31,185 nucleotides of DNA from a virus. A program made the position numbers and the translations under genes. The notes under the pieces were generated by a model. That model did not search any database, was not told where the DNA came from, and was given only the letters and a program-made list of their open reading frames with translations. Shown one piece after another: positions 8,614-16,829 of this stretch; the first letter of the stretch is position 1, and each line of letters starts with the position of its first letter. The DNA is taken from IMG/VR virus record IMGVR_UViG_3300017770_000085, positions 1 through 31,185 of that record. One strand, given 5' to 3'.

Positions 8614-9218
8614 TGCGAAGTATATTTAATTTTATTATAGCCCCGAAAAAAGATAGGTACAATAATAAAAAATCTATAGGCAATAAAGAATTAATATTAA
8701 ATACCGAAATATCTGATCATAGATATGTAAGCAGAAACGGTGTTGTTCTTGAAACACCGCTTGAAGTAAAGACAGATATTAAAAAAGGTGATGAAGTTAT
8801 ATTACATCATAATGTTTTTAGAAGATGGTATGATGTTCGCGGCAAAGAAAGAAACGGCCGTGCTTTTTTAGAAGAAGATAAATACTTTGTTGATGCCGAA
8901 CAAATATTTTTATATAAAAGAAATAAAGAATGGCAAGCACCTAAAGGATATTGTTTTGTAAAGCCTATCCAATCGGAAGATAAGTTTGATACAAACCCCG
9001 AAAGACCTTTAATAGGTGTCATTAAGTTTGTTGATAAAGAGCTTCGTAAAAACGGTATTAAAAAAAATGATCTTGTAGGTTTTACACCTGATAGCGAATA
9101 TGAATTTGTTGTTGATGGTGAAAGAATGTACAGGGTTCGAACTAATTCAATTTCTATTAAATATGAATATCAAGGAGACGAAACAGAATATAATCCTAGC
9201 TGGTTACAAAGCAGTTGA
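8613..9218 (+). CDS. Protein with two GroES-like domains in tandem (putative phage co-chaperonin)
   Basis: In this 201-aa protein two segments each look like a chaperonin-10 barrel. Segment 1 (residues ~25-101) has an N-terminal strand, then DIKKGDEVILHHNVF, a charged mobile-like region and a closing DKYFVDAEQIFLY. Segment 2 (~110-186) starts GYCFVKPI, has RPLIGVIKFV, then IKKNDLVGFTP and closes VVDGERMYRVRTNSISI; compare the GroES plan 'V.v.p ... G.V..vG ... vk.GD.V.f ... i.g.e...v....i..i'. By analogy with T4 gp31 it could work with host GroEL to fold the capsid protein, which fits its place in the packaging/head operon. The match is by eye; an alternative is a structural protein with a similar small beta-barrel. 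The final ~55 bases overlap the next gene. Confidence 0.55.
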   Translation: MRSIFNFIIAPKKDRYNNKKSIGNKELILNTEISDHRYVSRNGVVLETPLEVKTDIKKGDEVILHHNVFRRWYDVRGKERNGRAFLEEDKYFVDAEQIFLYKRNKEWQAPKGYCFVKPIQSEDKFDTNPERPLIGVIKFVDKELRKNGIKKNDLVGFTPDSEYEFVVDGERMYRVRTNSISIKYEYQGDETEYNPSWLQSS

Positions 9219-9438
9219 TGAGCTTATACATGTTGCAGAAGAAAAAATCATAACAAACACGGAAGATGATATATCTGCAGATAGGCTTAAAAATGCAGCA
9301 GCAACTAAAAAGCTTGCGATATTTGACGCGTTTGAAATTTTAAATAGAATAGAAGAAGAAAAAGCAATACTGTTAAACAAGCCTAAAGAAGAAAAGAAAG
9401 AAGCATTTAGTGGTTTTGCTGAAAAAAGATCAAGGTAA
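9163..9438 (+). CDS. Putative terminase small subunit or conserved pre-terminase protein
   Basis: This 91-aa, mostly helical protein sits directly before the large terminase, the usual place of a small terminase subunit. It contains AGYKAVDELIHVAEEKIIT, an acidic linker (NTEDDISADRLKNAAATKK), LAIFDAFEILNRIEEE and a Lys/Glu-rich tail ending FAEKRSR. I recall similar short helical proteins before terL in marine Bacteroidota phages. No helix-turn-helix motif is obvious, so DNA binding is unproven. The frame is open further upstream (ATG at 9100), but that adds a stretch wholly inside the GroES-like gene; 9163 gives a cleaner start, and AAGGAG at 9172-9177 may instead serve a downstream non-ATG start. 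The stop TAA shares a base with the terL ATG. Confidence 0.5.
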   Translation: MNIKETKQNIILAGYKAVDELIHVAEEKIITNTEDDISADRLKNAAATKKLAIFDAFEILNRIEEEKAILLNKPKEEKKEAFSGFAEKRSR

Positions 9439-11657
9439 TGTACGAGCAAACTTTATTTAAGGTTATTGAACCCATTAAAATAAACACGCTCAAACGTCAT
9501 AACAAAGCGCGTAGATGGAAGTATGGCTACGACAAAGAAAATGATGTTGTAGTTATCAGCAAAACAGGGCAGATTGGCGATGTGTATAGCATACAAAATT
9601 TAAAGATTGCGCTGCCTCCTGCGCCAGCTAAAATTACCAAAGGAGAAAACAAATGGTTTAGACGTGAACATCCTAAAGAATTAAATAGAATTAAAACAAT
9701 CTTTGATTGGAAGAATTATCCAGAAGAATTTAAAGATCAATGGGAACCATATATAGATGAAGAATTTAAAAGGCGAGACGAGGGGTATTGGTTTTACAAC
9801 AAAGGCAATCCTACTTATATTACTGGTACTCATTACATGTACCTGCAGTGGAGTAAGATTGACGTTGGGGCCCCCGAGTTTAGAGAAGCTAATAGATTAT
9901 TCTTCATATTCTGGGAAGCATGTAAAGCTGATAAACGATGTTATGGTATGTGCTATCTCAAAAACAGACGCTCTGGTTTTAGTTTCATGGCATCGTCAGA
10001 AACCGTTAACATGGCTACAATATCATCCGACGCACGGTTCGGGATATTGTCCAAATCTGGTGGGGATGCGAAAAAAATGTTCACAGACAAAGTGGTACCA
10101 ATCTCTGTTAATTACCCATTTTTTTTCAAACCAATCCAAGATGGTATGGATAGACCAAAGACCGAGCTTGCATACAGGGTACCTGCGTCAAAGCTCACTA
10201 GAAAGTCTATACAGTCAGGGCAGACGCGGGAAGAGCTACAAGGTCTCGACACCACAATCGACTGGAAAAACACAGGGGACAACTCGTACGATGGTGAGAA
10301 ACTCAAACTCCTCGTACACGACGAATCGGGTAAATGGGAACGACCGGACAACATTCTCAATAACTGGAGAGTCACAAAAACGACGCTAAGATTAGGTAGC
10401 AGAATTATAGGCAAGTGTATGATGGGGTCTACCTCAAATGCTTTAGACAAAGGGGGTGAAAACTTTAAAAAATTATACTATGACTCAGACGTTGCCAAAC
10501 GAAACGCCAATGGACAGACTCGCTCAGGATTATATTCTTTGTTCATACCTATGGAATGGAACTACGAAGGATTCATTGATTCTTTTGGAAACCCTGTCTT
10601 TGATACGCCGCAAAAACCGATTGAAGGCCCGTATGGAGACCCTATTGAGGTCGGAGTTATAGATCATTGGAATAATGAAGTTGATGGTTTAAAAGGTGAC
10701 CAGGATGCTTTAAACGAGCTCTATCGCCAATTCCCGCGCACAGAAGAACACGCATTTAGGGATGAAACGCAAAATAGTATATTTAATCTTGCAAAAATAT
10801 ACGAGCAAATAGATTACAACGACGATATATATTCGTCAGCCGGTGTAACACAAGGTAGTTTTAGTTGGGCTGATGGGATTAAAGATAGTAAAGTAATATT
10901 TAATCCAAACCAAAACGGTAGGTTTAAAGTTAGCTGGGTTCCGCCTACAAATCTTCAAAACCGCGTAATAGAGAAAAGAGGGGTACTGTACCCTGCTAAT
11001 GAACATATTGGTGCGTTTGGCTGTGACTCGTATGATATATCAGGAACAACAGATGGTAAAGGATCAAAGGGTGCGCTTCATGGGCTGACTAAGTTTAATA
11101 TGGACGAAGCTCCTTCTAATATGTTTTTTCTTGAATATGTTGCACGTCCTCAAACAGCTGAGATGTTTTTTGAAGATGTGCTTATGGCATTACACTTTTA
11201 CGGTATGCCAATACTTGCAGAAAATAACAAACCTAGATTATTGTATTATTTAAAGCGCAGAGGTTATAGGAAGTTTTCAATAAACAGACCTGACAAAGCA
11301 TTTAACAAATTATCTGCTGCTGAAAAAGAAATAGGCGGAATGCCAAACTCAAGTGAAGATATCAAGCAGGCACACGCTGCGGCAATAGAGTCTTATATAC
11401 AAAAATATGTAGGATTACAACAAGATGGCTCATATGGCCAAATGTATTTTAATACTACATTAAATGATTGGGCTAAATATGATTTAGCTAAAAGAACTAA
11501 GTTTGATGCTGCAATAAGTTCCGGGCTTGCTGTTATGGCTTGCAATAGACATATGTACGCTCCAAATCAAGAAAGACAAAAAATAAGCCTAAGTTTTAAT
11601 ATAGCTAAATATAAAAACGAAGGTATAAAATCAAAACTAATAAAAAATTATGGCTGA
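9438..11657 (+). CDS. terL: Terminase large subunit (ATPase and nuclease)
   Basis: This 739-aa packaging motor has recognisable parts of both domains. In the ATPase half, a Walker A-like segment YLKNRRSGFSFM covers residues 173-184 and lacks the usual GK[ST]; Walker B is LLVHDE at 291-296 with catalytic E296; the coupling motif is GSTSN at 330-334. In the nuclease half, the first acidic motif is FGCDSYD (D530, D533), a second acid lies near ILAENNKPRL (E595), and the last is KRTKFDAA (D690), as in the RNase H-like fold of terminases. The length is longer than T4 gp17 (610 aa). It starts by a one-base overlap with the previous gene and overlaps the portal gene by 8 bases. Bases about 9960-10400 are noticeably GC-richer than the surroundings. 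The assignment is strong. Confidence 0.93.
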   Translation: MYEQTLFKVIEPIKINTLKRHNKARRWKYGYDKENDVVVISKTGQIGDVYSIQNLKIALPPAPAKITKGENKWFRREHPKELNRIKTIFDWKNYPEEFKDQWEPYIDEEFKRRDEGYWFYNKGNPTYITGTHYMYLQWSKIDVGAPEFREANRLFFIFWEACKADKRCYGMCYLKNRRSGFSFMASSETVNMATISSDARFGILSKSGGDAKKMFTDKVVPISVNYPFFFKPIQDGMDRPKTELAYRVPASKLTRKSIQSGQTREELQGLDTTIDWKNTGDNSYDGEKLKLLVHDESGKWERPDNILNNWRVTKTTLRLGSRIIGKCMMGSTSNALDKGGENFKKLYYDSDVAKRNANGQTRSGLYSLFIPMEWNYEGFIDSFGNPVFDTPQKPIEGPYGDPIEVGVIDHWNNEVDGLKGDQDALNELYRQFPRTEEHAFRDETQNSIFNLAKIYEQIDYNDDIYSSAGVTQGSFSWADGIKDSKVIFNPNQNGRFKVSWVPPTNLQNRVIEKRGVLYPANEHIGAFGCDSYDISGTTDGKGSKGALHGLTKFNMDEAPSNMFFLEYVARPQTAEMFFEDVLMALHFYGMPILAENNKPRLLYYLKRRGYRKFSINRPDKAFNKLSAAEKEIGGMPNSSEDIKQAHAAAIESYIQKYVGLQQDGSYGQMYFNTTLNDWAKYDLAKRTKFDAAISSGLAVMACNRHMYAPNQERQKISLSFNIAKYKNEGIKSKLIKNYG

Positions 11658-14073
11658 ATCCGTTTCAAAAAGTCATTTTCCAAGTCAAGCGCTTAGCGAT
11701 ATTGAAAAAGCTAGTTCAAAGTTTGGGTTAAGCGTAGCTAAGGCAATTGAAAATGAATGGTTTAAAAGAGATTCATCAGGTAATCGTTTTTATATCAATC
11801 AGAATTCTTATCATAAATTAAGATTATATGCACGTGGTGAGCAATCGGTTCAAAAATATAAAGATGAGTTATCTATTAATGGTGATTTGTCATATCTTAA
11901 TTTAGATTGGAAGCCGGTTCCAATTATACCTAAATTTGTAGATATAGTTGTTAACGGCATGGCTAATAGAACTTATGATGTAAAAGCGTATTCACAGGAT
12001 CCGTTTGGGGTTGAGAAGCGGACTCAGTACATGGAAAGTATACTTCGTGATATGCAAGCAAAAGAACTTGATGCTTATATACAGCAGGAGTTTGGTATGA
12101 ATACGCAAGAAAGCGGATTAACGGATTTACCAGCAAACCAAGAAGAGCTAGACTTGCACATGCAGCTAAGCTACAAAGAAGCTATAGAAATCGCGGAAGA
12201 ACAAGCGATTACAGTTACTTTTGAAAAGAATAGATACGAGCTTACTAAAAAGCGCTTTTATTACGATTTAGCAGTATTGGGTATAGCTGCTGTAAAAACA
12301 ACATATACAAACTCTGAAGGTATTAAGATAGAATATGTTGATCCTACAAATCTAGTCTACTCTTACACTGAGTCCCCTTATTTTGATGACGTGTATTACG
12401 TGGGTGAAATAAAAACAATACCACTGAACGAATTAAAAAAGCAATTTCCTGATTTAACTAACGAAGAATTAGAAAAGCTTAATTCGAAAGGATATTCAAA
12501 TTATAAAGCGTATAATAAGTTTAATCCTGATTCAAATAAAAGCGATATTAACACGGTAGATGTATTGTACTTTAATTATAAAACATTTCATAATGAAATT
12601 TATAAATTAAAAAATACAGCCACAGGCGCAGAAAAAGTTATAGTGAAAGACGAAAACTTTAACCCGCCGGTTGATCCTCGTGCTAGATTTGAAAGATTAG
12701 CTAGAAACATTGAAGTGCTTTATGAAGGCGCATATATACCAGGCGCTAACGTATTATTAAAATGGCAGCTATGCGAAAATATGCTGCGCCCAAAAAGCGA
12801 TGCCGCAAAGGTTAGAATGAATTATTCTATAGTTGCGCCAAGAATGTATAACGGGCGGATAGAATCATTAGTTAGCCGTATCACTACATTTTCAGATATG
12901 ATACAGCTTACTCACCTGAAGCTACAGCAGGTAATGTCAAGAATGGTGCCAGATGGTGTTTATTTAGATGCTGACGGTCTTGCTGAAATTGATTTAGGTA
13001 ATGGCACAAATTACAATCCACAGGAAGCATTAAACATGTTCTTCCAGACTGGCTCTGTTATTGGTAGATCATTTACGTCTGACGGTGATATGAACCCCGG
13101 CAAAGTGCCTATTCAAGAAATTAATTCAAATAGCGGTAGCAATAAGATAGCTTCACTTGTAAGTACATATAATTATTATTTGCAAATGATGCGAGATGCC
13201 ACAGGTCTCAATGAAGCAAGAGACGGAACATCGCCTGATCCAAAAGCATTGGTAGGTGTGCAAAAGCTAGCTGCTGCAAATAGCAACACTGCCACACGCC
13301 ATATACTACAAAGCGGTTTATTCTTAACCGCAGAAACAGCTGAAAAAATATCATTGCGTGTTGCTGATGTGATTGAATATTCACCGTCTAAAGAAGCATT
13401 CATACAGTCAATCGGCATTCACAACGTAGCAACATTAGCGGAACTTAGCGAATTGCATTTGCATGATTTCGGAATATTTATTGATTTAATGCCAGACGAA
13501 GAAGAAGCGCAAAAGCTTGAAAACAATATACAAGCAGCATTAAGCGCTGGCCTTATTGAATTAGAAGATGCTATTGATTTACGAGAAATTAAAAACGTAC
13601 AGTTAGCAAATCAAATGCTAAAAATACGTAGAAAGAAAAAGCTTGAGCGTGATCAGCAAATGCAACAGCAAAATATTCAAGCACAATCGCAAGCTAACGC
13701 GCAGGCACAGCAAGTAGCCGCGCAAGCAGAAGTTCAAAAGCAACAGGCTTTAACAGCACAGAAAGCAGAGCTTAAGCAATTAGAGTCACAACTTGAAATG
13801 CAAAGGTTAGCCAATGAAGCTCAACTTAAAAAAGATTTAATGCAGTTAGAATTTCAAATGAACATGCAGCTAAAAGGCATGGATATTGAAACCGCTAAGT
13901 CTGCCATTAAAGAAAAAGAAGATCGCAAAGACGAGCGAACAAAAATACAAGCATCGCAACAGAGCGAGCTTATTAATCAAAGAAAAAACAATTTACCGCC
14001 AAAAGTATTTGAATCCGCAGGAAATGACATACTTAGCGGTGATTTTGACTTAGGTTCTTTTGAACCCAAGTAA
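11650..14073 (+). CDS. Portal protein
   Basis: This 807-aa protein follows terL and precedes scaffold and capsid genes, the standard portal position. Residues ~20-110 hold the N-terminal alpha/beta region (LYARGEQSVQKYKDELSING, VPIIPKFVDIVVNGMANRTY). The core at about 390-560 contains MVPDGVYLDADGL and the characteristic MMRDATGLNEARDGTSPDPK followed by long helices, which resembles the clip/stem/crown part of large podovirus portals. Residues ~660-775 are an unusually long Gln/Ala/Lys-rich coiled coil (QQNIQAQSQANAQAQQVAAQ), consistent with a barrel extension into the head. Its start overlaps the terL stop by 8 bases, so translation is probably coupled. The ring of twelve is family knowledge, not visible here. 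Confidence 0.87.
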   Translation: MAESVSKSHFPSQALSDIEKASSKFGLSVAKAIENEWFKRDSSGNRFYINQNSYHKLRLYARGEQSVQKYKDELSINGDLSYLNLDWKPVPIIPKFVDIVVNGMANRTYDVKAYSQDPFGVEKRTQYMESILRDMQAKELDAYIQQEFGMNTQESGLTDLPANQEELDLHMQLSYKEAIEIAEEQAITVTFEKNRYELTKKRFYYDLAVLGIAAVKTTYTNSEGIKIEYVDPTNLVYSYTESPYFDDVYYVGEIKTIPLNELKKQFPDLTNEELEKLNSKGYSNYKAYNKFNPDSNKSDINTVDVLYFNYKTFHNEIYKLKNTATGAEKVIVKDENFNPPVDPRARFERLARNIEVLYEGAYIPGANVLLKWQLCENMLRPKSDAAKVRMNYSIVAPRMYNGRIESLVSRITTFSDMIQLTHLKLQQVMSRMVPDGVYLDADGLAEIDLGNGTNYNPQEALNMFFQTGSVIGRSFTSDGDMNPGKVPIQEINSNSGSNKIASLVSTYNYYLQMMRDATGLNEARDGTSPDPKALVGVQKLAAANSNTATRHILQSGLFLTAETAEKISLRVADVIEYSPSKEAFIQSIGIHNVATLAELSELHLHDFGIFIDLMPDEEEAQKLENNIQAALSAGLIELEDAIDLREIKNVQLANQMLKIRRKKKLERDQQMQQQNIQAQSQANAQAQQVAAQAEVQKQQALTAQKAELKQLESQLEMQRLANEAQLKKDLMQLEFQMNMQLKGMDIETAKSAIKEKEDRKDERTKIQASQQSELINQRKNNLPPKVFESAGNDILSGDFDLGSFEPK

Positions 14074-14104
14074 TGTATAGTGTATAATCTTATAATATTT
14101 TATT

Positions 14105-15343
14105 ATGTCTGAAAACATTGAAGCAAAAGTTGTTGAGAGCGAAGAGCTGTCAATACAAGAAAAAGAACAACTTGTGCAGGAAAAAGCAGGTGCTACATTT
14201 GAAGATGGAGTGCATAAAGTTGATTTAACTCAACCGCCTGCAAGCGAACAAAAACAAGAAGAAGAAAATGCCGTTCAAGAACAAGAACCAGAGGGCAGCG
14301 TGCTACGCGGAGATGAACCGGTTGAAGAAGCAGGGGAAAAAGCCGAAGTGGAATTGCCAGAAGTGGGACAAGAAAACCAAGAAGAAACTGAAGAAGTAAT
14401 TTTAGAAGAGCTTACAGAAGTTGAGGAAAAGCAAGAAGAAACAATAAAAGAAGTTGAAGATCTTGCTGAAGAAGTTGAAGAAGCATTTCAAAAAGAAGAG
14501 GAGGAAGGCGTAGAACTTCCTGAAAATATTCAAAAGGTTGTTGATTTTATAAACGAAACAGGCGGTACTCTTGAAGACTATGTAGCGCTTAATAAAGATT
14601 ATTCAAATACTGATGATCTTGCGTTGCTTAGAGAATATTATCAACAATCAAAACCACATCTATCATCTGAAGAAATTGATTTTCTTATTGAAGACAAGTT
14701 TACGTTCGACGAGGAGGTTGACGATGAGCGAGATGTGAAAAGAAAAAAATTAGCATTCAAAGAAGAAGTAGCTAGCGCTAAATCTGAGCTTGAAGGGCTA
14801 AAAACCAAATACTATGAAGAAATAAAAGCTGGATCTAGATTAACTCCGGATCAACAAAAGGCTGTTGATTTTTTCAATAGATATAACACAGAAAACGAAG
14901 AAACATCAAAAATAGCTGAAAGACAGAAGTCTGTATTTTTACAAAAAACCGAGCAAGTTTTTAATGACCAATTCAAAGGTTTTGAATATAAGGTTGGGGA
15001 CAAGCGATATAGGTTTAATGTAAAAGACGCAACAGAGGTAAAATCACAACAAAGCGACATTAATAATTTCATTAGAAAGTTTCTAAACGAAGACAATACT
15101 ATGAATGACGCTAAAAGCTACCACAAGTCTTTGTTTACAGCTATGAATGCTGATGCAATTGCAAATCACTTTTATGAGCAGGGTAAATCCGATGCCATGA
15201 AGGATAGCATGAAAAAAGCAAAGAACATTAATATGGACCCGAGAGGGGTTTATACAAAAAGTAATGATCCAAGCGGTTTCAAAGCAAGAGCATTAGTTGG
15301 CGATGATACTTCAAAAATAAAACTTAAACTTAAAAACTACTAA
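14105..15343 (+). CDS. Capsid scaffolding protein (putative)
   Basis: This 412-aa protein lies immediately before the major capsid gene, the usual scaffold position. Residues ~1-150 are extremely acidic, with runs of Glu and Gln and few hydrophobics. A helical middle (residues ~200-250) includes KRKKLAFKEEVASAKSELEG. The C-terminal third has a compact region (FKGFEYKVGDKRYRFNVKDA) and ends with a basic tail (SKIKLKLKNY), a common capsid-binding feature of scaffolds. The composition and order match scaffolding proteins of other podoviruses; sequence identity with known ones would not be expected to be high. No protease motif is seen. The stop is two bases before the capsid ATG. Confidence 0.75.
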   Translation: MSENIEAKVVESEELSIQEKEQLVQEKAGATFEDGVHKVDLTQPPASEQKQEEENAVQEQEPEGSVLRGDEPVEEAGEKAEVELPEVGQENQEETEEVILEELTEVEEKQEETIKEVEDLAEEVEEAFQKEEEEGVELPENIQKVVDFINETGGTLEDYVALNKDYSNTDDLALLREYYQQSKPHLSSEEIDFLIEDKFTFDEEVDDERDVKRKKLAFKEEVASAKSELEGLKTKYYEEIKAGSRLTPDQQKAVDFFNRYNTENEETSKIAERQKSVFLQKTEQVFNDQFKGFEYKVGDKRYRFNVKDATEVKSQQSDINNFIRKFLNEDNTMNDAKSYHKSLFTAMNADAIANHFYEQGKSDAMKDSMKKAKNINMDPRGVYTKSNDPSGFKARALVGDDTSKIKLKLKNY

Positions 15344-15345
15344 AA

Positions 15346-16758
15346 ATGTCAATTAATTTTCAAGGAACCGAAGCCCTTCCGGTAAAGAAGGCGCTAGCTT
15401 CCAACTACTTAAACTTTACAGATGGTACTAGTGACTGGTCTCAACAGTATCTACCTGAATTATATGAGCAAGAAGTAGAGCGATATGGAAATCGTTCTAT
15501 CTCTTCTTTCCTACGTATGGTAGGTGCTGAAATGCCTATGGCTTCTGATCAAATCGTTTGGTCTGAGCAAAATAGACTTCACCTTTCTTACGGAACAGGA
15601 TCTGACAATACTTGTGTTATCACAACTGCTGCTTCAGGTTTAGTTACTATTGCTGCTGGTCACGCTATTCGCGTAGGTCAGTTGGTTATTATTTCTGACG
15701 GAACTACTACCACTAAAGGTTATGTTTCTGCAATTCCTTCTTTGCCTACAGATAGCACTACGCTAACTGTTCTTCCTTACGACGCTGCTAGCCTAGATAC
15801 TAACTATGCTGATGCCGCTCAAATCAAGCTCTTTGTATTTGGTTCTGAGTTTGCAAAAGGACAAAGCGGAATGCAAGGCGATACAATCTCTCCTACTTTC
15901 AGTACTTTTACAAACAAGCCTGTTATCATTAAAGACAAGTTTGAAATCTCAGGTTCTGATTCAGCTCAAATTGGCTGGGTAGAAGTATCTGGTGAAGCTG
16001 GACAGTCTGGTTACCTATGGTATATCAAAGCTGAAGGTGAAACTCGTACTCGTTTTGAGGATTATCTTGAAATGACACTAGTTGAGTCTGAAAAAGGCGG
16101 AACTGGAAACACTGTTGATTCTGCTCTTGGATCAGATGGAGACGCTGTTGGTACAGAAGGTCTTTTTTCTGCTATTGAAACACGTGGGCACATTGCTACT
16201 ATGTTTGACAGTACTGTTGCTGATACTACTGCTGATGTAGGTGAACTTATTGCTAAACTAGATGCTCAAGGGGCTATTGAAGAAAATATGTTCTTCCTTA
16301 ACCGTGAGAGAAACCTAAAGCTTGACGACTGGCTAGCTTCTCAAAACTCTTACGGAAGTGGAGGTACTTCTTACGGAGTATTTGAAAACAGCGAGGATAT
16401 GGCATTGAATTTAGGTTTTTCTGGTTTCCGCAGAGGTTCTTATGACTTCTACAAAACTGACTGGAAATATTTGAATGACGGTCAAACTCGTGGATTTATC
16501 AATGACATCAAAGGTGTGTTAGTGCCAGCAGGTACTTCATCTGTATATGATCAATCATTGGGCAAGAATATTCGCCGACCATTCCTTCACGTACGTTACC
16601 GTGCTTCTGAAGCTGATGATCGAAGAATGAAGTCTTGGGTTACTGGATCTGTAGGTGGAGCATCTACAAGCGATCTTGACGCAATGGAAGTACACTATTT
16701 ATCTGAAAGATGTTTAGTTGTACAAGCTGCAAACAATTTCGTATTGTTTAATGCATAA
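15346..16758 (+). CDS. Major capsid protein
   Basis: The 470-aa shell protein follows the scaffold and is followed by a strong terminator. N-terminal residues (SINFQGTEALPVKKALASNY, then QQYLPELYEQEVERYGN) and a middle IVWSEQNRLHLSYGTGSDNT are typical of capsids of Bacteroidota podoviruses. Residues ~87-169 form a Thr/Ala/Val-rich beta insertion that looks like an added surface domain within an HK97-type fold. The end (HYLSERCLVVQAANNFVLFN) is a recognisable terminal strand pattern. Codons differ from its neighbours: TCT, ACT, GCT, GGT, CTT and AAC/TAC dominate, as expected for a very highly expressed gene. HK97 fold is a family inference. Confidence 0.88.
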   Translation: MSINFQGTEALPVKKALASNYLNFTDGTSDWSQQYLPELYEQEVERYGNRSISSFLRMVGAEMPMASDQIVWSEQNRLHLSYGTGSDNTCVITTAASGLVTIAAGHAIRVGQLVIISDGTTTTKGYVSAIPSLPTDSTTLTVLPYDAASLDTNYADAAQIKLFVFGSEFAKGQSGMQGDTISPTFSTFTNKPVIIKDKFEISGSDSAQIGWVEVSGEAGQSGYLWYIKAEGETRTRFEDYLEMTLVESEKGGTGNTVDSALGSDGDAVGTEGLFSAIETRGHIATMFDSTVADTTADVGELIAKLDAQGAIEENMFFLNRERNLKLDDWLASQNSYGSGGTSYGVFENSEDMALNLGFSGFRRGSYDFYKTDWKYLNDGQTRGFINDIKGVLVPAGTSSVYDQSLGKNIRRPFLHVRYRASEADDRRMKSWVTGSVGGASTSDLDAMEVHYLSERCLVVQAANNFVLFNA

Positions 16759-16766
16759 TATTTTTT

Positions 16767-16819
16767 AAAGCTTGGAGGTACCAACCCGGTGCCTCCGGCT
16801 TTATTTTAATTTTTTTATT
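16767..16819 (+). terminator. Intrinsic terminator after capsid gene
   Basis: A strong hairpin follows the capsid stop by eight bases. The main stem pairs ggaggtacc (16774-16782) with ggtgcctcc (16788-16796), nine pairs with one G-U, around a five-base loop aaccc. An outer stem pairs aaagc (16767-16771) with gcttt (16798-16802). A T-rich tail (ttattttaatttttttattt) follows. Rho-independent termination on the + strand is expected and would separate the capsid transcript from downstream genes. Confidence 0.88.
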
Positions 16820-16829
16820 TTATTATATC

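Noticed and set aside
9757-10389. Long + strand open frame (210 aa) inside terL in another frame
   Set aside because: It overlaps the convincing TerL frame entirely, has a low-complexity, unnatural composition, and its length is explained by the local GC-richer patch that depletes stop codons.
10112-10450. Minus-strand open frame opposite terL
   Set aside because: It is a shadow of the same GC-richer patch; no start context, neighbours or recognisable protein pattern.
14053-14066. Hairpin GGTTC-TTTT-GAACC at the end of the portal gene
   Set aside because: Only five base pairs, inside coding sequence and without a T-run; too weak for a terminator.
14045-14097. Possible promoter before the scaffold gene (TTGACT and TATAAT words)
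   Set aside because: The spacing between the -35-like word and the TATAAT words is 32 or 40 bases, too long, and such words are expected by chance in A/T-rich DNA; no Bacteroidota -7 element (TAnnTTTG) is present.
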